NCBI GenBank assembly: GCA_963277665.1
Contig: OY728166.1
Coordinates: 547,953,219-548,017,218 of the forward strand
Length of the DNA stretch: 64,000 bases
Direction: 5' to 3'
Source of the DNA: Viscum album
Taxonomy: Eukaryota; Streptophyta; Magnoliopsida; Santalales; Viscaceae
Shown: one piece after another, positions 23,772 through 35,450 of the stretch
How the letters are laid out: each line of letters starts with the position of its first letter
Position numbering within the stretch: the first letter of the stretch is position 1
Translations under genes and position numbers: made by a program
Notes under the pieces: generated by a model
Seen by the model: only the letters and a program-made list of their open reading frames with translations
Database searches by the model: none
Told to the model about the DNA's origin: nothing

Positions 23772-24352
23772 TGAACAGTGTTTTTATCGATGAGGATCAG
23801 TGAACAGTGTTCCTATCGGTGAGGTTCAGTGAACAGTGTTTCTATCGGTGAGGTTTAGTGAACAGTGTTTCTATCAGTGAGGTTCAGTGAACAGTGTTTC
23901 TATCGGTGACGTTCTATTGGTGGACTTCTATCGGTAGGCTTGAACAGTGTTTCCAGAATGGTAACCTTCTAACGGTGACCTTCTATCGGTAGGCTTGAAT
24001 AGTGTTTCCAGAACGGTAACCTTCTAACGGCGACCTTCTATCGGTAGGCTTGAATAGTGTTTCCAGAAAGGTAACCTTCTAACGGTGACCTTCTATCGGT
24101 AGGCTTGAACTGTGTTTCCAGAATGGTATCCTTCTAACAGTGTCCTTCTATCGGTAGGCTTGAACAGTGTTTCTAGAATGGTAACCTTCTAACGGTGACC
24201 ATCTATCGGTAGTCTTCAACAGTGTTTCCAGAACGGTAACCTTCTAATGGTGACCTTCTATCGGTAGGCTTAAACAATGTTTCCAGAACGGTAACCATCT
24301 AACGATGACCTTCTATTGGTAGGCTTGAACAGTGTTTCCAGAACGGTGAGGT
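23772..24352 (+). repeat. tandem repeats in Tekay-1 3' LTR (5 x 29 bp, then 7 x 55 bp)
   Basis: The 29-bp units start at 23772, 23801, 23830, 23859 and 23888. The 55-bp units start at 23942 and recur every 55 bases to 24327, where a partial unit begins. Three more short units and one more long unit are present than in the 5' LTR. Confidence 0.92.
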
Positions 24353-27094
24353 CTAACGGTGACCTTTTCTTTCCTTTTCCAAATTATGAGTATGTGAACA
24401 GTGTTTCCAGATTCCTACAGTATTGCCCCATTTGACGTTTCCTTTAACGTAAAATACATTTAAAGCCTTTTTAAGGACTCTTAAGGCCGATTAAGATGCC
24501 GTAAATCCTATATTAATTATTCCTAAGGCCGGGATGTATTTACATGCTCAAATGGAGTGGGTTAATGTGATCTGTTTTTAATAGAGAATTAACCTTATTA
24601 TAAACCGTCTCCCCATTAAATCATCAAAAAGGGATCAGATATCATTCTCCCTTGTTCTTTCCCTTTGTTCATAGCTAAGAGATGCTAGAACCTTTCAATC
24701 ATTCCTGTAGAAGTTGCACAATCAATCTTTACTCCTAGGATTGGTTCTGCTCTATTTTGGATGCAACCAAACTATGTCGGTCAATCTTCCTAATAAGGCA
24801 TGTTTTATCGTCGTTCCATTGGGGATCATCTTCTCTTGTTTCTCCCTTCCATATTAAACCATGTAATTTCCAAGATTCTAATGTGTTTTTCTTGCGGATG
24901 GTTGGTACTGTCGTACCGTGGCATCCTATGGTGGATGCATTTGTTGTGAGAGGAGGATTTTGACCCGTTCTGTGGATAAAGGACTTCAAGAACTCTTCAA
25001 GGTAGGAGATTCATGGATTCGCTTATTGTATATTTGCAACCATATAATTATCATGATTTAGTCCTTTGGATCACAATGAAATTGACCTAATTAAATACTT
25101 GAACTGGATTAAAAGAATTGGTTGATCGCATGTTCTTGTTTTATATCGTGATAATGGTTTTCTTCATGTTTATCTAGATAGAGTGATATCTATGATTTCT
25201 TTGATTTTTTATTCATTCATGATGGATATTGATAATGAATGTAAAACCGGAATTAATTGTTAATTAATTGGCTAAAGATAAGGAGGCATGAAAATTAATC
25301 TGGTTATTGTCGTTGTTGTAGTTGTTCTAATTTGAGGTTAATCAAATTAGGGAAGTAAGCATGGTTATTTAATTTTGATAGCTTACTGATTAGGTATCCC
25401 ATAATTGGAACCTACAAATAACAAATCTTCTATTTCAATATGGATTAAAGAACAGATTGTGTGGGAATTTCTAAAAGGGTTCCAAGTTACCCTCTTGTTT
25501 GTTAAAGGGTCAAGACCCCATGGTTGTGATTTATGTTTTCCTACTGCTTGTGCTATGATGTGAGCTTGGATGGCTGTTGTGATATGTGGAGGCATGGAGT
25601 CCTTGTGGTTGTGGCCGTAGATGACGCCTAGAGTGGCGAGATGCATCAATTTATGCATGTGGGTGTCGGGGAGGACACTAGGGGTGATGGAATGGGATGG
25701 ATGTGGTTGCTGGATGCTTGTGGATTCTTTGAATGTTTATCTGCTTTTCTTTTCCCCACATCTCAAGGCAGCCATTCTTGCTACCCTTCTTCCGAAGGAG
25801 GCGAAGACGCGCGGGGTAAGCCACGTGCTTTCCGTGTTTAGCCTCTCGTGGGAGAATGGTCTATGCTCTTTCTATAGGCGACAATGACTCGATGGGTAGT
25901 ATATCTACTCACTGTGTTGAGTCTCTTTTGTGTTTAGAAGCATAGGATTCTTTTCTAGAATGCCTTAGAATATGGAAAAGTATTTCTGTAATGAATGTTT
26001 GATTAAATGGTGAATATCCATGGGGATGGAGATACAAGAATTTAAAGTTGATTTGAATCTTAAAAGGAGCAGTTGATTATGAATGTGATGCCAATTCAGT
26101 CTAATGTGGAATTGTTCATGGTTAATTAATATTTACAAAATTAATTAATGTACAGCGGAACTGATAAAATGATAATGGAGTAATCTAATAAATCTCTTCA
26201 AATGTTTGTGTTCTTATAGGATACCTTGTCTTAGATGTAGCAGCCTGGAGTCTGAGAGACGTTAGCTGCAGTTGTATCTAAGACTAGGTAATGCCCATAG
26301 TGTGGATGTGAGTTATATATATATTTTGTACTTTTTGTGTTTCTATACGCTACTCCGCCTTGTCGGTAAGGGAGAATGACACCTCGGGGATTCTGATCCC
26401 TAGGGGGTGTTTTCCCCAACATTCTTATGGGAGGTCGAATGGCAGACTACCCCCTTTTGGCCCCGCTCTCATATCTTGGTAGATACATGTGCCAATAGGC
26501 ACAACTGTTAGTTTCCCCATATATGTGTGTAGAGGGATGTAATGGCTTGTGGTTATTTCAAACACATTTATTCTAGATATAGAATCCTATGCACTACTAT
26601 AGGTGTAATGTGTATAGGATGTCATGGCTTGAGGATCACTACTAGGTGTATGGGCTATAATGCATTGAGGTATAATACCTATTGTATGATACACGTTATG
26701 CGGGCTATGGTGGCTCCCAGAACTTACCTAGTTACTTTTGGTTGTGAGGATGGTGTGGTGCTTCACCCAGGTGTCTACAGGAAAGCCTTTGTGGTGCACA
26801 AGGTGAAGAACGTGGAGCTTAGTCTAAGTGTCTGTGGGCAAGAATTTGTAGAGAGAAGCACAAGATGTATGTCATTGGGGAAAAGCGGCGAACCCGTGGG
26901 GAAGTATTAGTGGGGTACCCTTGAAATTATTTACTATATTCTATATACTTTCATGTGTTACTTGGTGAGAGTAGGCATGGTGAGGTTGGGAAGTTAGTAT
27001 ACCTGTTTAGGTGACGAGCCAGTTTCACTTGTTGTTCATTGGGCTTTAGCATGCTTTATTTACTTTTTCACGAGAGGCTTGTGGAGGATCCTAC

Positions 27095-27131
27095 TGAGTA
27101 TACTATTATACTCACCCTATGTATATATAAA
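27095..27131 (+). promoter_or_regulatory. hairpin plus TATA-like box in 3' LTR
   Basis: TGAGTATA-CTAT-TATACTCA (27095-27114) is followed by 'ccctatgtatatataaac'. The stem is identical to that of the 5' LTR although the loop differs. Confidence 0.5.
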
Positions 27132-27533
27132 CTGTTTTTTAGGTCACTTGGAGCAGGTTGGAGATCAAGATGGTTACTACTATCTTGTGGTTGGAGGAGG
27201 AGCTGTTCAGGCTTATGGTCACTGTCGTTTTACATTCTTTTGGGTACATTATGTTTCCCCTTTCAGGTGTAGTACTTTTGCATGAAATTTCATATATGTA
27301 CTTGGATTTCTTTTATATTTCAGTTCTGAGTTGGATTTGATTGGAGTTTATTCTATCTCTCTCTTCTTCATGTGTTCTCTTAGAGGGTAATGCCTCCCAT
27401 TTGTATGTTTATTATACCCTCAGTGCTAGTCGCCAACCCGGGGCCTACTGGAGGCAGGACTCGGGGATCATTATCTCTCCTCTCACATTGCGGGCCAAGG
27501 AGGGGTACACTTTGTGCGGAGGGGGTCGTGACA

Positions 27534-27538
27534 ATTCA
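27534..27538. repeat. target-site duplication ATTCA, right
   Basis: It directly follows the Tekay-1 3' LTR and matches 14748-14752. Confidence 0.9.
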
Positions 27539-27545
27539 TTTGGAT

Positions 27546-28800
27546 TTAATGTTTTTTTCCACTATTAATAGTTATGGAACTAACATTTCCCTCATATCTA
27601 ATGTTAAATACTGGTTGAGAAGGTAGATTACCAGACCCATGACATTGCATTTCTTCCACCAAGTTATCCAGTTGTCCTAATTGGGTTTTTAGTTCCATTA
27701 TGGTGGCTTTAGTAGTTTTTTGGAATTGGATATTTTTGGGATCCATATGTTTTATAATATTTTTTTGGCTAGGTTGGGATTTTGAATGGTGTTGTTAGAA
27801 AGGCATTTGTGGTGGGTGGCTATTTCTGGATGTTGGTGGTGGGTGAATACTCTACCATGGATGGTTACATTGTTTTAGATCATGGATTTAATACCCCCAT
27901 TTATATAATATTGGTTTTCTTTCCGTCCAGGGTTAGATGGATAGTAAGGTTTTTTTCCTAAAGAATTGGTTATAGGGGTGGCTTAGAATGATTTCCTCAC
28001 AACTCTCAGATGTGTCTCTCTATAGTGGGCATTGGGTGGAGTAGTGGGTATCAGAAGAACATATAAACAACATATTGGAGGGGGAGATTTGTATTTCCAT
28101 TGGGAAATAGAAATTTTTCTTTGAAGGATACTTACCTCTTCAAACATTGTGTCCACCTTCTTCTCAAATCAAGTACTTCACACCTCATAGACACATTGAT
28201 TGGTAGCATTGGACATTGAACCAAACTATTATGTGCTATGCTCATTGTTCTAAATTAATGTACTTATAGAGATTGTAGTTTTATCCACTAGCGAAGCACC
28301 CATAGCAACATAAATCATGTTTCTATAAATAAGGATGAATCCTTCCTAAATATTTTGTATTAAATGCTGGTCACATATTTGGTGTTGTGGGCAATATGAA
28401 GATAATATTTTAAATCATTCCCAATAGACATAAATTGCTTCCCCTTTATATTTTATTATCTTACAAATTTTATCCCATATTGTTGCAATTCAAGAGGATG
28501 GGAAATATTTTTCAAGGAAAAGGTGTTTCATGTCTTCCTAGCCTTTTATTGGTGAATTAACAAAGTAAATCCAATCCTTTGTAGTGCCTTATAATGGAAA
28601 AGGAAATTTTCGATGTTTTAATTGATCCTCAACCACAATAGTAGGTTTCAATTCTGAACAAACAATATGAAAATCTTTTAAATTTTTATTTGAGTCTTTG
28701 CTTACGAGTCTGTGAAATCCTGGTCAAAAGTGAATTAGTCAAGATTTTAATTCAATATTGGGTGCCTCTCCATGCATTTGAATATATGTGGGTTTGATTT
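27546..28800 (-). pseudogene. gag: gag remnant of Athila-2
   Basis: On the minus strand the core lies at about 28240-28620: 'MKHLFLEKYFPSS' and 'GEAIYVYWE.FKILSSYCPQH', then 'YRNMIYVAMGASLVDKTT', all Athila capsid landmarks. The C-terminal piece (27546-27746) is open for 66 codons, with 'IMELKTQLGQLDNLVEEM', 'GNLPSQPVFN' and 'NVSSITINSGKK', the Athila gag tail. Tekay-1 begins only a few bases beyond that open piece. Stops interrupt the core. Confidence 0.75.
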
Positions 28801-29150
28801 TGACATATAGTGAGGTCAATTATTTTAATTTTACATTGTTTTCATCCATGTTATACAAGTTTATTTCAGTTTTAATTTTAGTTTTAGATGACGAAGAAGG
28901 ACTAAGAAGAGATACAGTGTGTGGTGTGTCCTCCTATAAAGTGTTATCTTTTGTTTCTCAGTTCCATTGACGTAGGATCCGCTACAGTTTAGGATCAATA
29001 GATGGTAAATATCTTGTATTATAACACGTCCTACACCAATCATACCAAAGAAATATATCAGAACACTAAAGGATTAAAAATGTAGAATATATAACAAATA
29101 AATATTCACAAAAAATTACAATAAAAAACAAGTAGTAAAAACCCAAGTGC
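28801..29150 (-). other. 5' untranslated region of Athila-2
   Basis: This lies between gag and the primer site. It holds two short open frames on opposite strands (28788-28970 and 28861-29043), neither resembling a known protein. Confidence 0.45.
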
Positions 29151-29151
29151 T

Positions 29152-29170
29152 CCCTAAATATGTCACTGAT
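29152..29170 (-). promoter_or_regulatory. decayed primer binding site of Athila-2
   Basis: The plus-strand sequence 'tccctaaatatgtcactg' sits where the complement of an Athila tRNA-Asp-type site (tccccggcaacggcgcca) should be. It is followed by 'atatttgactgc', as in typical elements. Most differences are C-to-T or G-to-A changes. This is an inference from position and pattern. Confidence 0.45.
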
Positions 29171-29174
29171 ATTT

Positions 29175-30501
29175 GACTGCATTTTCATGACATGAAATAT
29201 TGATTATGATTTAATGATTTATTTGTAGTCTAGGGAAGACCCTAGGTCATCCCTCTAGGAGCATTGGTATCTTATAGTGTGTATTTTTAATAACAATTAC
29301 TAAAAGAGGTGGGTGATTTTGAAAATAGTTTTTAAGAAAATAACAGAACATAAAGAGTTTAATATTTGAAAAACCAAGTAGATTCTAAAATATATAATAT
29401 AAATAAATTACCATTTCTATGTTAATAAAGCACATGAATAGTTCATTGTTCTCAATAAGTTATTAGGTTCTTTTGTAATCCTTTTGTTGAGGGATGGACA
29501 AGATCTTGGTTCCACTCTTTCCACTTAAAATGATAAACATAGAACATACCCTTGAAAAAAATGTCTGTTTTCAAGATTTGGACCTCAATCATTGAGTGAG
29601 ATCTACCAAAACATACTTAAATCTCGTGTATGTGTGAGAGAAAGAGGATGCTTGTGTTTCCCAATCATAACAATCCAAGATTCCCACTGGAATCCCAACA
29701 CAATCAGTAATGAAATGGGAAATATTTCACATAATTAAAACAAATCAATGGATTACGAGAAGAAGCATATAAATATTAAATATAAGTGAAATAATTCACA
29801 CACAAATTATAAAAAAATAGTTGTATATAATGATGAGGAGACTTTTCTAGGAATCAAAAATGGTAGAGCATCACTACTGGTTCGATCTCTTAAATGAGGT
29901 GCTGGTGGTGCCTTTTTATATCCAAAATGGGACATGTTTTTGAGCACCCAATTTTTTTTAAACTACACGGAGGATGGTTTTCAAGTACTAGCCAGTAGAA
30001 TTTACCTTTTGAGAAAAATAGAATGTTTTATCCCCAATTACATACTATCACCACTAAATTTTTGGCATCCATTGGACAATAAATGCTTATGATATGGACA
30101 TATTATAGAACGAAACCTTTTACTTTTTGCAGATTTTGTGGTTCAGACAGATATATTTAGATGAGACCATTAGAAGCCTAATCTAGATTAGGTTCCTTGA
30201 GATGAAATGTATCCTATTAAATATGGGACCATCCCAAAATTTTCAGCCAATTTTTATGAATTATATAGTAGAATTGTTTATATTAATCTGATTATGTTCT
30301 TGGATCCTACACAGTTAGGCCCATTTCTCATGGACATCATCATGGGTACTCCACATCACCTCCACCTTCAATGAAATTATCAAAAATAGAAAAATTTCCC
30401 TTTTTAAAAGTGATAAACACAAAATAATTGAATCGAACATGAAGTGAATTTTGTTTGTGAATATTACAAGCATGGAGCTCGGGATTACAACCAAGGTCAC
30501 A
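29175..30501 (-). repeat. 5' LTR of Athila-2
   Basis: This is colinear with 8005-9521 but about 190 bp shorter. On the minus strand it starts TGTGACC at 30501, preceded by 'TTATGGGGG'. Its inner end meets the decayed primer site. No coding content. Confidence 0.72.
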
Positions 30502-30589
30502 CCCCCATAATTGATCACTAAAGGTTTATAAGAACATGAGGAGAAGAAGTATAGAATAATTGGTTAAATCTATCTAAGTAATGTTTCTG

Positions 30590-30970
30590 ATTATTTGAGT
30601 GTGATTGTATCTTTTCACAACCATTACCATTCATGAGTATGTAAATGGATTATGTCGTTTGATAAATTCCAGGAGCTTGAAATTAGGAATATGCATGTGT
30701 TTTTCTTGTGGAATATTTTATCAATTGAATAAATCTGGTCATCTCATAATGTATTTGTTATGATACCTTTATTGAGTTCCCCTTTTATATCGATTCAGGT
30801 TTGTTGATTTTGAGCAGTCACTGATAATCAATATCATTGATTGATCAAATCCTAGGTGGTAACCATGTACGAATATACATACCATACTTGTTTCAATGTG
30901 TATAAATCAAGGAATCAATTATCCTACCCATTCCCTTGAGAGCGATGATGGATTGATCATAAAGGGAAAA
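30590..30970 (+). repeat. direct repeat A, right copy
   Basis: It matches 7610-7990 in the same orientation, from 'ttgagtgtgattgta' to 'cccattcccttgagagcgatg'. It lies about 90 bp outside the right LTR of Athila-2. Confidence 0.7.
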
Positions 30971-31179
30971 TTACCCAGGTTGATCACGATTTCATTATCA
31001 TGATTACCTCACTTAGTAGTATAGTTTCAATTTGTCTTTTAAACACAAAAAACCACATGTTTTATAATCCCCCATTAATAATTTAATTTCATAATCAAAG
31101 AATTCTTTTTCAAATAGTGATCTAAGGCTCCGTTTGGAGACGACCTCAGATTTCCATTATGCTACAGATATTATATAAT
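30971..31179. other. intergenic, nothing recognised
   Basis: AT-rich sequence without open frames or repeats that I could match elsewhere in the window. Confidence 0.4.
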
Positions 31180-31345
31180 ATATAATAAACATCTAATTGT
31201 ATGCACTCAACAACATAATAACCAGGTTCATGCATATCATTATGAACATGTAATTAGGTTCACACATAACATTTTGAATATATAATCATGTTTACAAAAA
31301 ACATTTATACTCATCAGTCATCCCGCATTTCCTAATATATTGGAG
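31180..31345. repeat. short tandem repeat, R1 edge
   Basis: About three degenerate copies of a 30-40 bp unit of the form ggttcacacataacatt-tgaacatgtaat are present. The same unit is repeated more often at 37905-38130, also directly left of a related repeat copy. Confidence 0.5.
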
Positions 31346-34300
31346 AGGGATATATGTCACACCCATACCATAATAAAACCATTTAAACATGTGTCCCAAG
31401 ATTTTAAAAAAATATCATATCATAACCCATTAAATAAATTGGGTATGATAAATATTTAAACATATCATTACCAATAAAAAATGGTAGGCCTCATTATCAT
31501 TTCATAATATCATAACCCAAGAAAAAGTGGGTTCCAAAAGAAAAACACATGAAGGAGAAATGAGTGTCCTAAAAATTATTCCATAAAAATATAAGAAATC
31601 CACATAAATAAAATTAATGGTATTATTGATTCATATCCATTGTAAATCAGAAACAATAAAAAAGAATTTCATCATTGTTTGAGAATTATTTTGAATGATC
31701 AGATGGAATATAACTATTCTTGGACACAAACATTCTACACCATATAATGTTTTTAAAATAATTATCATTGAAACAAATTTGAAAGCATGTTTTGGAATCA
31801 TCAAAAATCATTTAATATATTTCTTGATGAAAATATAATCTCTTTAAAAGAAACACTTTAAACATGATGCATTTTGAAAAAAAAATTAAAATATATTTGA
31901 AATTTTATAACAGAAGCATGAAATAATTTTCAATTCCTTATACATTGATAATGATTTAAAAGCAAAAAAAAATATTCAAAAAATTTTTAAACAAAATGTC
32001 TTTGAAAACATATTTATTGGGATTAAAATTTTTTAAACAATTTTTAAACAAAAAAAAATTTAAAACATTTTTTTTAACATGGTTTTAAAAAAAATTCCGA
32101 CCTAAGAGATAGATAAGGTAGAATTTTATTGAAAACCCATTCGTAATAATATTAAGTATCAAATTGTGGAATAAATGGTACCAATAAATTAATATATAAT
32201 TAGTAATGAGAGGATAAGAATATTCATGAGCCTTCTTAAGATATGGATTATAATATTTTATCAATGTAACCATAGTCATAAACATTTTTGATAATTGTGG
32301 ATACTGTATAAATAAAACATTACCACTTTGGTAAGTTTTACTCATACTATAAAAGGGAGAATAAAATTAAATGAACCATAAGAAATCATTAATTATTTAT
32401 ATTCATGATATAACATGTGGAAAGATAGTATATACACCCTATAGAAAAATACAGGAGCATAACAAGGCATTTATCTCAATTAATGAAACTAGAGAATAGA
32501 TTTACTTTACAAATATGTTAATTTTTTTAATGATGCCCCACATGGAAAAAAGATCATAAAATGGATATAGAAATACCCATAAATTTAATTATAATAATCA
32601 ATTAATATATTCAGGAGAATTATATACACCACTGAAAATAAATTAATGGTGACAATTCTTGTATCTCAGAGATATAAATATTGAGATGATAAAAACCATA
32701 GCATATGTCTTGACATTCTTCGTACTAATTAAAAAATCCTGTAAAATAAATAATATTTGTTAAAAATATTCAAAAAAACATATTAATATATCTAATAACA
32801 TAAATTATTTTATAATAACCTCTTATTAACAATTTCGTGTTAATGTTACGCTTTGTTTAATAACATCATTGTTTTTCGTACATGTTTTGACTTATTATTA
32901 TAGATCCTATTACTCAAATCATGATGTAATTATTTTAATAATTTTAATTTATATATAAATATTATATATATTCATTATACATATATTTATAATAATTTAT
33001 ATATGATTGAATGATGAAATAGAATGCATAGTTTTTAGAGATGGTAGGCCATATGTATGCATGAACATCATTTCCTTTTAATAATAATTTTGATAGAAAG
33101 AATGTAAATGGTGTATATTTGTGGGTATATATATGTTAAATTATAATTATTATTTCATATATATCATATTAAATTAAAAAACTATTCCTTAATATATTCC
33201 AAATTGAGTGTTACTGAATCCCATCACTTAGAGGAGGTTGTAGTCTACAATTCAACAAATGAAGTAAACGTAATTGTAAAAAATTGAAAGAAAGAATGTA
33301 TGTGTAATATAATAATTATAAAATAATAAATACATCATAAGTGAAATATATATCATATTATATTAGTGTTTCCATGATAATTCACAAACATAAAATGTGG
33401 GAATGGAAAAAACAAAAAATATCATTTCGTGAGGCTGTAGTTCACCATACGCATGTATGGTACTTTTTTACCCATTACATGGAAGTGTGTCTATGTTTAA
33501 GTAAAAACAATAGAATTATAAAATATTAGTATATTCGGGATACTGATGATATTATATAATAATGGAATAAAAATAATTTAGGGGTGTAAAATAAAACTAA
33601 AAAAAGAGCTTGAGGAAGGATGTTAACTCTTCTTTGTGTACCTCCTTTACTTTTGAATGAATGGGATTAATTGGTTTAACATCATACAAAAAATTATCAT
33701 CGGATAAATTTAGGTGATTTTTGATGTGATTTGGGTTGGGTTTGTATCTTTAAAATGTCATTATATGTTTAATTAAGTGAGAGGAGGTGAGTTCCCTTTT
33801 ATAGTAGAGGAAGATTGACATTCTTGTAAATATAAAAAGGTAAACACTATTAAGTTGTCAAACATATATCGTTGAAATTCAATATTATTCCATATTAGAT
33901 AAAATAGGGTAATATTTATAAAAATTTCCATAAAATGGATTTATGACATGTTTCTAGGTCATTTGGACACTTGATATTAATTATTATCCATTAATTAAAC
34001 TAATATTTACATTAATCAATTTCATTCATTTCATTTAATTTCACTAATATTTTTGGAAAAAATATATGTTTAGCCTAATATAAATTATAAATTATTATAG
34101 CTAAAAATATGTAATCCATTTTTCTAAGTTATTATCATAGTAATTGGAATTTCTATTTTAAAATTAATCATGAAAACATGTTTTGTTAGTGATTATTTTA
34201 GGCATAAATATTTAAAAGTTACAAATGTTTTTTATTTCCAATTTTAATGTGAAAAATAGATAAAACTACCTAATGTAGATATATTTATGTAAAATTGATC

Positions 34301-35450
34301 TAATTATGCTTTAATATCATATAAATTAAAATTGTAAAATATAAATATAAAACATGAAAAAAAAGTTTTGAATTAAAATTTGTTGTTCATCACTATTCAT
34401 TAAAAATTGAAATATCTAATAAAAATACCAAAAAATTCAACAAAATTAAATTTTTTATATTATATTTTCCAAAAAAAATTATTATTTCAAAGAAAAAATA
34501 TAAATGTGTTATAAATCATCTTGAAAATGTTTTTCACATTAAAAGGTGATGAAATTTCCCTTTTGAAACTTCATATTTTATTCAGAAATTCTTATTTATT
34601 CTTATCGTATTCATTAAAAAAATATATAGGCTGAGTATCAAAACTTATTTATTGAATCTATAATATGTATATATATTATTGAATTTGTTTAAAAAAAATT
34701 CTTTAATTTCTTGATTTATATTTTTCGTGGTACATAGAAAAATAGTTTTCATAGAATAATAATTTATTCATTTTTAATTAGTTTTCTCATTAACTTCTAC
34801 TAATTGATAACCAAATGATTCATTTTATATACCTGTGAAAATAATATTTTCAAATTTCAGATAATATTATTTTTATCATCCATTCCAATGGATAGGTGTT
34901 ACATATAATGATATTTTTATAATATTATTAATTTTATATTGTAGTTCAGTAAAACATGGACATGCTTCTAATAAAATATATAAGAGGGACTCAGTATTGT
35001 GTATAACAGAAACCAAATATAGTGTTTCGTGTACCAAAAGTTATTCTAGGTGATTAATATAGTAAACAATTAACTAGGTGTTATTTATAATTAAATACAA
35101 ACTTGGTTCTTTAGAATAATAAAAGATATATTCAGTGTTGTGTGAAGTGAAAAATATCAAAATGATTAAATTAATTCAAAAAAATTTCAAAATCACATAT
35201 TGTTACATTATACCACCCTTTAAATTAATTTTTCCATCAAAATATATTTGAGTTATCATATTTTTGATAATTGAAAGTCTCTTTCATAAAAACCCACATT
35301 ATAAAAATAACTACCAAAATATCCTTTAAAAATATTTAATAACATAATGGTTACAAAAATTAACTCATATCTAGGATTCATCCAAGTAAAATGTTTCTGG
35401 TAAGTTAAAACATGGACATGGGATGATGGATCTAACTATCATGTTCTAAT
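31346..35450 (-). repeat. LTR-like repeat copy R1
   Basis: This is colinear with 38160-41700 (R2). Matched landmarks include 'cacataataaaacc' near 31370 and 38200. 'tttttcgtacatgttttgactta' (about 32873) matches 'ttttcgtacatgttttgactta' (about 39700). 'gatggtaggccatatgtatgcat' (33040) matches 'gatggtaggtcatacgtatgcat' (39870). 'gagcttgaggaaggatgtta' (33606) matches 'gagcttgaggaatgatgtta' (40443), and 'gactcagtattgtgt' (34988) matches 'gactcagtattgta' (41171). The left edge 'tgtcacaccc' at 31354 looks like an LTR terminus. A TATA-like box faces the minus strand. No coding homology was seen. Ends are approximate. Confidence 0.5.
33796..33804 (-). promoter_or_regulatory. TATA-like box in R1
   Basis: The minus-strand sequence CTATAAAAG lies at the position equivalent to CTATAAATAG in R2 (40633-40642). 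A promoter role is inferred from its recurrence at the same place. Confidence 0.35.

Larger units (their letters stand above)
14753..27533 (+). mobile_element. Tekay-1: near-complete Tekay/Del-type chromovirus with long LTRs
   Basis: This 12.8-kb element has LTRs of 3768 and 3911 bp, matching 5-bp target duplications, a primer site, gag, protease, RT, RNase H, integrase and a chromodomain-like C-terminus, all on the plus strand. LTR ends have the form TGTAATGGCCC...GTCGTGACA; the 5' copy starts TATAATGG, one base off. The pol motifs are of the Tekay/Del chromovirus type. Stops and frameshifts make it non-autonomous. Over about 94 aligned bases at the LTR 3' ends I counted 9 differences, so the insertion is old. 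Confidence 0.93.
23623..27533 (+). repeat. 3' LTR of Tekay-1
   Basis: The copy is 3911 bp, begins TGTAATGGCCCAGACC and ends GGGGTCGTGACA. It is colinear with the 5' LTR, and the 143-bp extra length falls in the tandem repeats. It ends exactly at the ATTCA target duplication. Confidence 0.93.
8005..30501 (-). mobile_element. Athila-2: decayed Athila-like element, split by Tekay-1
   Basis: On the minus strand, from right to left, there is a 5' LTR (29175-30501), a decayed primer site, and gag (27546-28800). The 12.8-kb Tekay-1 insertion interrupts it there. Protease, RT, RNase H, integrase, a 3' noncoding part, a polypurine tract and a 3' LTR (8005-9521) follow. Without Tekay-1 the element is about 9.7 kb, a normal Athila size. 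It belongs to the same family as Athila-1 and lies tail-to-tail with it. Confidence 0.8.

Noticed and set aside
23772..24352. Regular repeats that could suggest a CRISPR array
   Set aside because: Units are contiguous tandem copies without unique spacers, inside a plant LTR.
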